The position numbers and the translations under genes are program-made. From an uncultured Methylococcaceae bacterium (GTDB taxonomy: Bacteria; Pseudomonadota; Gammaproteobacteria; Methylococcales; Methylomonadaceae), in the NCBI GenBank assembly GCA_903903365.1, contig CAIUYS010000333.1, positions 1 to 9,169 of the forward strand: 9,169 bases of DNA, given 5' to 3'. Positions 7,028 through 9,169 of the stretch are shown piece after piece. The notes beneath the pieces are model-generated. The model ran no database searches and was not told the origin of the DNA. It saw nothing but the letters and a program-made list of their open reading frames with translations. Within the stretch, counting starts at the first letter, position 1; each line of letters starts with the position of its first letter.

Positions 7028-7038
7028 GCTGTTGTCCA
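7010..7038 (-). promoter_or_regulatory. Late promoter, sigma70-like (pR'-like)
   Basis: On the minus strand TGGACA (7038-7033; 5 of 6 consensus) and CATAAT (7015-7010; 5 of 6) are separated by the optimal 17 bp. The -35 lies inside the last codons of the Q-like gene and the predicted transcription start is near 7002-7004. The position directly after a Q-like gene and before an intrinsic terminator matches lambda pR'. No other match of this quality was noticed in the gaps I examined. Confidence 0.6.
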
Positions 7039-7569
7039 ATTATTATTTCGCAATGCCAGTTTTAATCGTATTGAGCTTTCGATATCGTAAAGATATCCCA
7101 GCATATTAGCCAGCTTCTCCTTATAGCAGCGATGGAATACAGAATTATCAACACCCACCGCTCTAGCCATAGCTACCGTAGACTCATGACCCAAGCCGCT
7201 ACCGCCACAACTCAAGCACACCTTATTCTGTTTGCTGCCCGTACCTGCGCACTTCTTGCACCGACACGGCGACAACGCTTCATGAGTCGCAATGTCTGCC
7301 AGTATCAGCAACTGTGATGGCCTCACCTTCCAACGTCCTTTGGCAGCAAGATCACCCGCCTGCTTGCGGGTAGCAATCAACACCACACTAACCGATGCCT
7401 CATCACCCATATACTTGGCCAAGGCATAAGCCGTTTCAACCAGTGTAAAGCCTGCCAGATCACCGGCGCTTTCAACACCTATTAATTTGTCCCGCGCACT
7501 TGAATGTCCACCTGTCGCCGCAGGATTAATCGTACCTGCCGTTAACGATCCCAATCCCTCAACATTCAT
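7018..7569 (-). CDS. Q-like late antitermination protein with zinc finger
   Basis: This encodes 183 residues. The centre holds a DnaJ-like zinc finger: Cys104-x2-Cys107-AGTG, ten residues, Cys118-x2-Cys121-GGSG (Cys102 also present). It is followed by a helix-turn-helix-like stretch (about 131-150, TVAMARAVGVDNSVFHRCYK) and a helical C-terminus with YDIESSIRLKLALRNN. This order fits the lambda-family antitermination Q group, which joins RNA polymerase at the late promoter and lets it ignore terminators. The context agrees: a promoter overlaps the 3' end and an intrinsic terminator follows at once. The N-terminus (1-40) is Gly/Ala/Thr-rich and poorly conserved in feel. AGGAG (7580-7576) six bases before the ATG overlaps the endolysin TAG stop, so the two genes are tightly joined. 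A plain zinc-finger regulator is the alternative. Confidence 0.72.
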   Translation of the reverse strand: MNVEGLGSLTAGTINPAATGGHSSARDKLIGVESAGDLAGFTLVETAYALAKYMGDEASVSVVLIATRKQAGDLAAKGRWKVRPSQLLILADIATHEALSPCRCKKCAGTGSKQNKVCLSCGGSGLGHESTVAMARAVGVDNSVFHRCYKEKLANMLGYLYDIESSIRLKLALRNNNWTTAQS

Positions 7570-7578
7570 GGCGCACTC

Positions 7579-8100
7579 CTAAGCGTTAAATGAATTAGCC
7601 CGATTAATCCAGCCTGTCAAGAATACCGACTGACTGGCATCCTTATCAACCAGATTACGATAAAACTCCTTACGGGCCAGACAAATAGAGCGCAACACAT
7701 CCGCCTTATACACATTGCAGGCAATGACAGCAGATTGCTTGGTGCGTGGGCCGATGTGACCATCAATAGTGATAGGCGAACCCAGCTTATGAATGACACG
7801 CTGCAACAACTTAATCGCAGTGACCGGCCCCATATTCACCGCCATATCAAACGCCACCGGTTGCAACATATCCGGCAGGCCATCAATGCCAGGCTCAATA
7901 AAATAGTTTGCCTCGTAAATATCTTCGGCCTCGGACTTGCTTAACAAGCGAATATCCCCTTGCTCCACATCATGACCGCGATACGCCGCCAATGTTTTCA
8001 AAGTAATGCCGTACTTGGTAGGGCCGCCTTTATCAGCCTTATGATCCACATAACCACCCTCAAGCTCCAGTAAATCACCAATCAATTGTGCAAACTTCAT
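7579..8100 (-). CDS. Endolysin, GH108 family N-acetylmuramidase
   Basis: This encodes 173 residues, a normal length for this family. The N-terminal catalytic domain has the family signature LELEGGYVDHKADKGG (11-26), with Glu14 as the expected catalytic acid, then TKYGIT (28-33). AFDMAVNMGP (83-92) and ITIDGHIGPRTK (110-121) belong to the following conserved region and the C-terminal peptidoglycan-binding (PG_binding_3-type) part, which ends near GWINR. It cleaves the glycan strand of the cell wall at lysis. There is no N-terminal signal or signal-anchor segment, so release to the periplasm should need a holin. The start overlaps the upstream stop as ATGA (8100-8097), preceded by AAGGTG. Finding it before the Q-like gene, instead of after the late promoter as in lambda, is unusual. 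Confidence 0.92.
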   Translation of the reverse strand: MKFAQLIGDLLELEGGYVDHKADKGGPTKYGITLKTLAAYRGHDVEQGDIRLLSKSEAEDIYEANYFIEPGIDGLPDMLQPVAFDMAVNMGPVTAIKLLQRVIHKLGSPITIDGHIGPRTKQSAVIACNVYKADVLRSICLARKEFYRNLVDKDASQSVFLTGWINRANSFNA

Positions 8101-8288
8101 TTTTTCACCTTATCAATTTGTAAACCCAAAGCCTGGCTAACCGCGCCCGACTCAATAATTTCACCAGAACCCAACTTAACCACCATTCCCGCAGGCTTGC
8201 CAAATTCCTTGTTTACCAACAACAACCAATCAGCCAAGGCAGGCGCTTGCTTTTTAATCGATTCCCATTGTTGGCGCTTCTCGCTCAT
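8097..8288 (-). CDS. Small phage protein of unknown function
   Basis: This encodes 63 residues with no membrane segment. The N-terminal half is probably helical (SEKRQQWESIKKQAPALADWL); the second half has FGKPAGMVVKLGSGEIIE, which looks like a short beta hairpin. I recall similar small proteins beside phage lysis genes but know no function. The ribosome site is poor. The TGA stop overlaps the endolysin ATG (ATGA), so the pair is likely translated together, and a helper role in lysis or endolysin control is possible but unproven. A 16-base gap separates it from the upstream gene. Confidence 0.65.
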   Translation of the reverse strand: MSEKRQQWESIKKQAPALADWLLLVNKEFGKPAGMVVKLGSGEIIESGAVSQALGLQIDKVKK

Positions 8289-8304
8289 TGATGGCTTGCG
8301 CTTG

Positions 8305-8505
8305 TTAAGCTTTGTTTAAAAAATCAATTTCCGGCTTTTCACCCCGCAGACTGGCATACTCAAGCTGGACTTTTGCCGAAGCAATTACTTTGCCCGCCGT
8401 GTTGTTTAATTCTTTGACTTCCCGTGGTTCCAGTTTGCCGCTACGCAAATCTTCATAAACTTTTAACAGGTCGTCTCTTAAATCGGTAATTTTCATGGTT
8501 TTCAT
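8305..8505 (-). CDS. Small helical phage protein of unknown function
   Basis: This encodes 66 residues (63 from the second ATG at 8496). The sequence is charged and helical throughout (MKITDLRDDLLKVYEDLRSG, then ELNNTAGKVIASAKVQLEYA) and ends near EKPEIDFLNKA. Similar short proteins occur in phage early or middle regions without known function. The start overlaps the upstream stop (ATGA at 8505-8502), and AAGGA lies ten bases upstream of the first ATG, slightly far, which leaves the second ATG possible. It belongs to the same tightly packed transcript as its neighbours. Confidence 0.68.
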   Translation of the reverse strand: MKTMKITDLRDDLLKVYEDLRSGKLEPREVKELNNTAGKVIASAKVQLEYASLRGEKPEIDFLNKA

Positions 8506-8978
8506 TGTGCTTGGTTCCTTATTTCTCGTGTGATTTTAATTTGAATACGTTTTAGTTCGATGAGTTCGGGTGGGATGTCTTTCCGAACAATGCGCGACCT
8601 ACTTATAAGTAGTTTTTTAATATAATTATTGGATAGAGATTCCCTATCCTTGTTTTCAGCGTAATACTTTGCTTGGACAGCACTTATCTTATCCTTGTTT
8701 TCAGCGTAATACTTTGCTTGGAAAGCACTTATCTTATCCTTGTTTTCAGCGCGATACTTTGCTTGGACAGCACTTACCTTATCCTTGTTTTTAGCATGAT
8801 AATTTGCATAGTAAGCACTTATCTTATCCTTGTTTTCAGCGCGATACTTTGCACAGCGAGCCTTTTCCTTATCCTTGTTTTCAGCGTAATACTTTGCTTG
8901 GTAAGCACTCATCTTATCCTTGTTTTCAGCGCGATACTTTGCTTTGCGAGCTTTTCTCTTATCCATAACATCACTCAT
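8502..8978 (-). CDS. Protein of seven 15-residue KYxAENKDK repeats, unknown function
   Basis: From the ATG at 8978 the product has 158 residues; other starts are ATG at 8987 and 8966 and TTG at 9002, none with a clear ribosome site (8966 has GAG seven bases upstream). Residues 13-117 are seven units of 15 residues, consensus AKYRAENKDKISAYQ, rich in Lys, Glu, Ala and Tyr and probably one long, highly charged helix. The unique basic tail (118-158) contains NNYIKKLLISRS, KDIPPELIELKR and IQIKITREIRN. A similar tail, from memory, follows comparable repeats in other phage proteins, some annotated near HNH nucleases, but no nuclease motif is present here. Basic charge suggests nucleic-acid binding; that is a guess. 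It follows an iteron-rich control region and is the first gene of the visible transcript. Confidence 0.7.
   Translation of the reverse strand: MSDVMDKRKARKAKYRAENKDKMSAYQAKYYAENKDKEKARCAKYRAENKDKISAYYANYHAKNKDKVSAVQAKYRAENKDKISAFQAKYYAENKDKISAVQAKYYAENKDRESLSNNYIKKLLISRSRIVRKDIPPELIELKRIQIKITREIRNQAQ
8646..8960 (-). repeat. Seven tandem 45-bp repeats inside the repeat-protein gene
   Basis: Units begin at 8646, 8691, 8736, 8781, 8826, 8871 and 8916, each exactly 45 bp, with the conserved core ATCCTTGTTTTCAGCG on the plus strand. Most units are nearly identical in DNA; those at 8781 and 8871 differ most. Exact multiples of 15 codons keep the frame. This looks like expansion by slippage or unequal recombination, and copy number may vary between isolates. 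Confidence 0.92.
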
Positions 8979-8983
8979 ATTTA

Positions 8984-9089
8984 ACATGTGTAGGGTAAAC
9001 AAGACATGTGCAGGGTAGTGTGCAGGGTAAAAAATCTTATAACTACTTGATTATTAAAACATGTGCAGGGTGTGCAGGGTGTGCAGGGT
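8984..9089. repeat. GTGCAGGGT iterons (direct repeats)
   Basis: The 9-mer GTGCAGGGT occurs on the plus strand at 9008-9016, 9020-9028 and three times head to tail at 9063-9089, with a variant GTGTAGGGT at 8988-8996. A 13-mer ACATGTGCAGGGT is present at 9004-9016 and 9059-9071, and with one change at 8984-8996. A -10-like TATAAG (minus strand, 9041-9036) lies between the two clusters without a good -35. These may be binding sites for a replication initiator or a repressor. The leftmost copy overlaps a possible start codon of the repeat-protein gene. Confidence 0.75.
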
Positions 9090-9169
9090 ATAAACTTCAT
9101 TTGAAAATTTAAAAACAGTCGTCGCACACACGTGCGCACACGGGCGAGTGGTTTTAACCCTGCACACCC
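9077..9169. repeat. 13-bp inverted repeat flanking an AT-rich and GC-rich core
   Basis: GGGTGTGCAGGGT (9077-9089) is perfectly complementary to ACCCTGCACACCC (9157-9169), so the iterons face each other across 67 bp and the right-hand set probably continues past the window edge. The core has an AT-rich part (9090-9115) and a GC-rich part (9120-9150). No gene is seen here; this and the iterons make up the non-coding right end. An origin of replication or a divergent operator are both reasonable readings. Confidence 0.6.
9123..9142. other. 20-bp alternating pyrimidine/purine tract
   Basis: Bases 9123-9142 alternate strictly between pyrimidine and purine (CGCACACACGTGCGCACACG) and contain the palindrome GTGCGCAC at 9132-9139. 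Such tracts can adopt Z-DNA under negative supercoiling. It sits at the centre of the inverted iteron arrangement. Confidence 0.5.

Noticed and set aside
8599..8618. Palindrome CTACTTATAAGTAG followed by six T on the plus strand, like a terminator.
   Set aside because: The stem is AT-rich and weak, lies inside a minus-strand gene, and there is no plus-strand gene to terminate.
8646..8960. Regularly spaced repeats that could suggest a CRISPR array.
   Set aside because: The whole 45-bp unit is conserved with no unique spacers, and it encodes an in-frame protein repeat.
8673..8984. Plus-strand open frame of 103 codons with a hydrophobic 15-residue repeat (STYLILVFSxILC).
   Set aside because: It is the antisense shadow of the 45-bp repeats: a period divisible by three keeps all frames open. 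No ribosome site, and neighbouring genes are all on the other strand.

Overview
This window is the late region of a tailed double-stranded DNA phage or prophage, or of a capsid-encoding satellite. Every convincing gene lies on the minus strand, so transcription runs from right (9169) to left (1). Gene families (lambda-type Q-like antiterminator, GH108 endolysin, P27-type small terminase, HK97-type head genes) and the roughly balanced base composition suggest a proteobacterial, probably gammaproteobacterial, host. This is an inference from families, not a taxonomic assignment. No host gene and no attachment site is visible.

Layout in transcription order. Right edge (9169 to about 8980): a non-coding control region with 9-bp GTGCAGGGT iterons in direct and inverted orientation, an AT-rich stretch and a 20-bp alternating purine/pyrimidine tract. 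8978-8097: a gene built of seven 15-residue repeats and two small genes of unknown function, overlapping or closely packed. 8100-7579: a GH108 endolysin. 7569-7018: a zinc-finger protein resembling lambda-family Q antiterminators. 7038-6959: a good sigma70-like promoter overlapping the 3' end of the Q-like gene, followed almost at once by an intrinsic terminator, which resembles a pR'/tR' late-gene switch. 6938-2807: small membrane protein, HNH endonuclease, small and large terminase, and portal; most are joined by short overlaps, and a 107-bp gap before terS may contain cos. 2826-828: ClpP-like prohead protease, a second terminator, and the HK97-fold major capsid protein. 785-1: a small tail-associated protein and the first 125 codons of a tail-fibre or C-type-lectin-like protein that runs off the window.

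How they work together: the Q-like protein is expected to load onto RNA polymerase at the late promoter and carry it through the terminator at 6959 and a second one at 2064. This would express the packaging and head genes. HNH, TerS and TerL cut and package DNA, through the portal, into a capsid matured by the protease. The endolysin, perhaps with the small membrane protein, lyses the host.

The most notable points are: (1) the compact late switch with a candidate pair of Q-binding repeats; (2) the major capsid gene is followed directly by tail-tip or fibre-type genes, with no head-tail connector, tail tube, tape-measure or baseplate genes between; (3) the left-edge protein resembles diversity-generating retroelement targets; (4) the symmetric iteron region at the right edge; (5) the capsid gene is bracketed by two strong hairpins.
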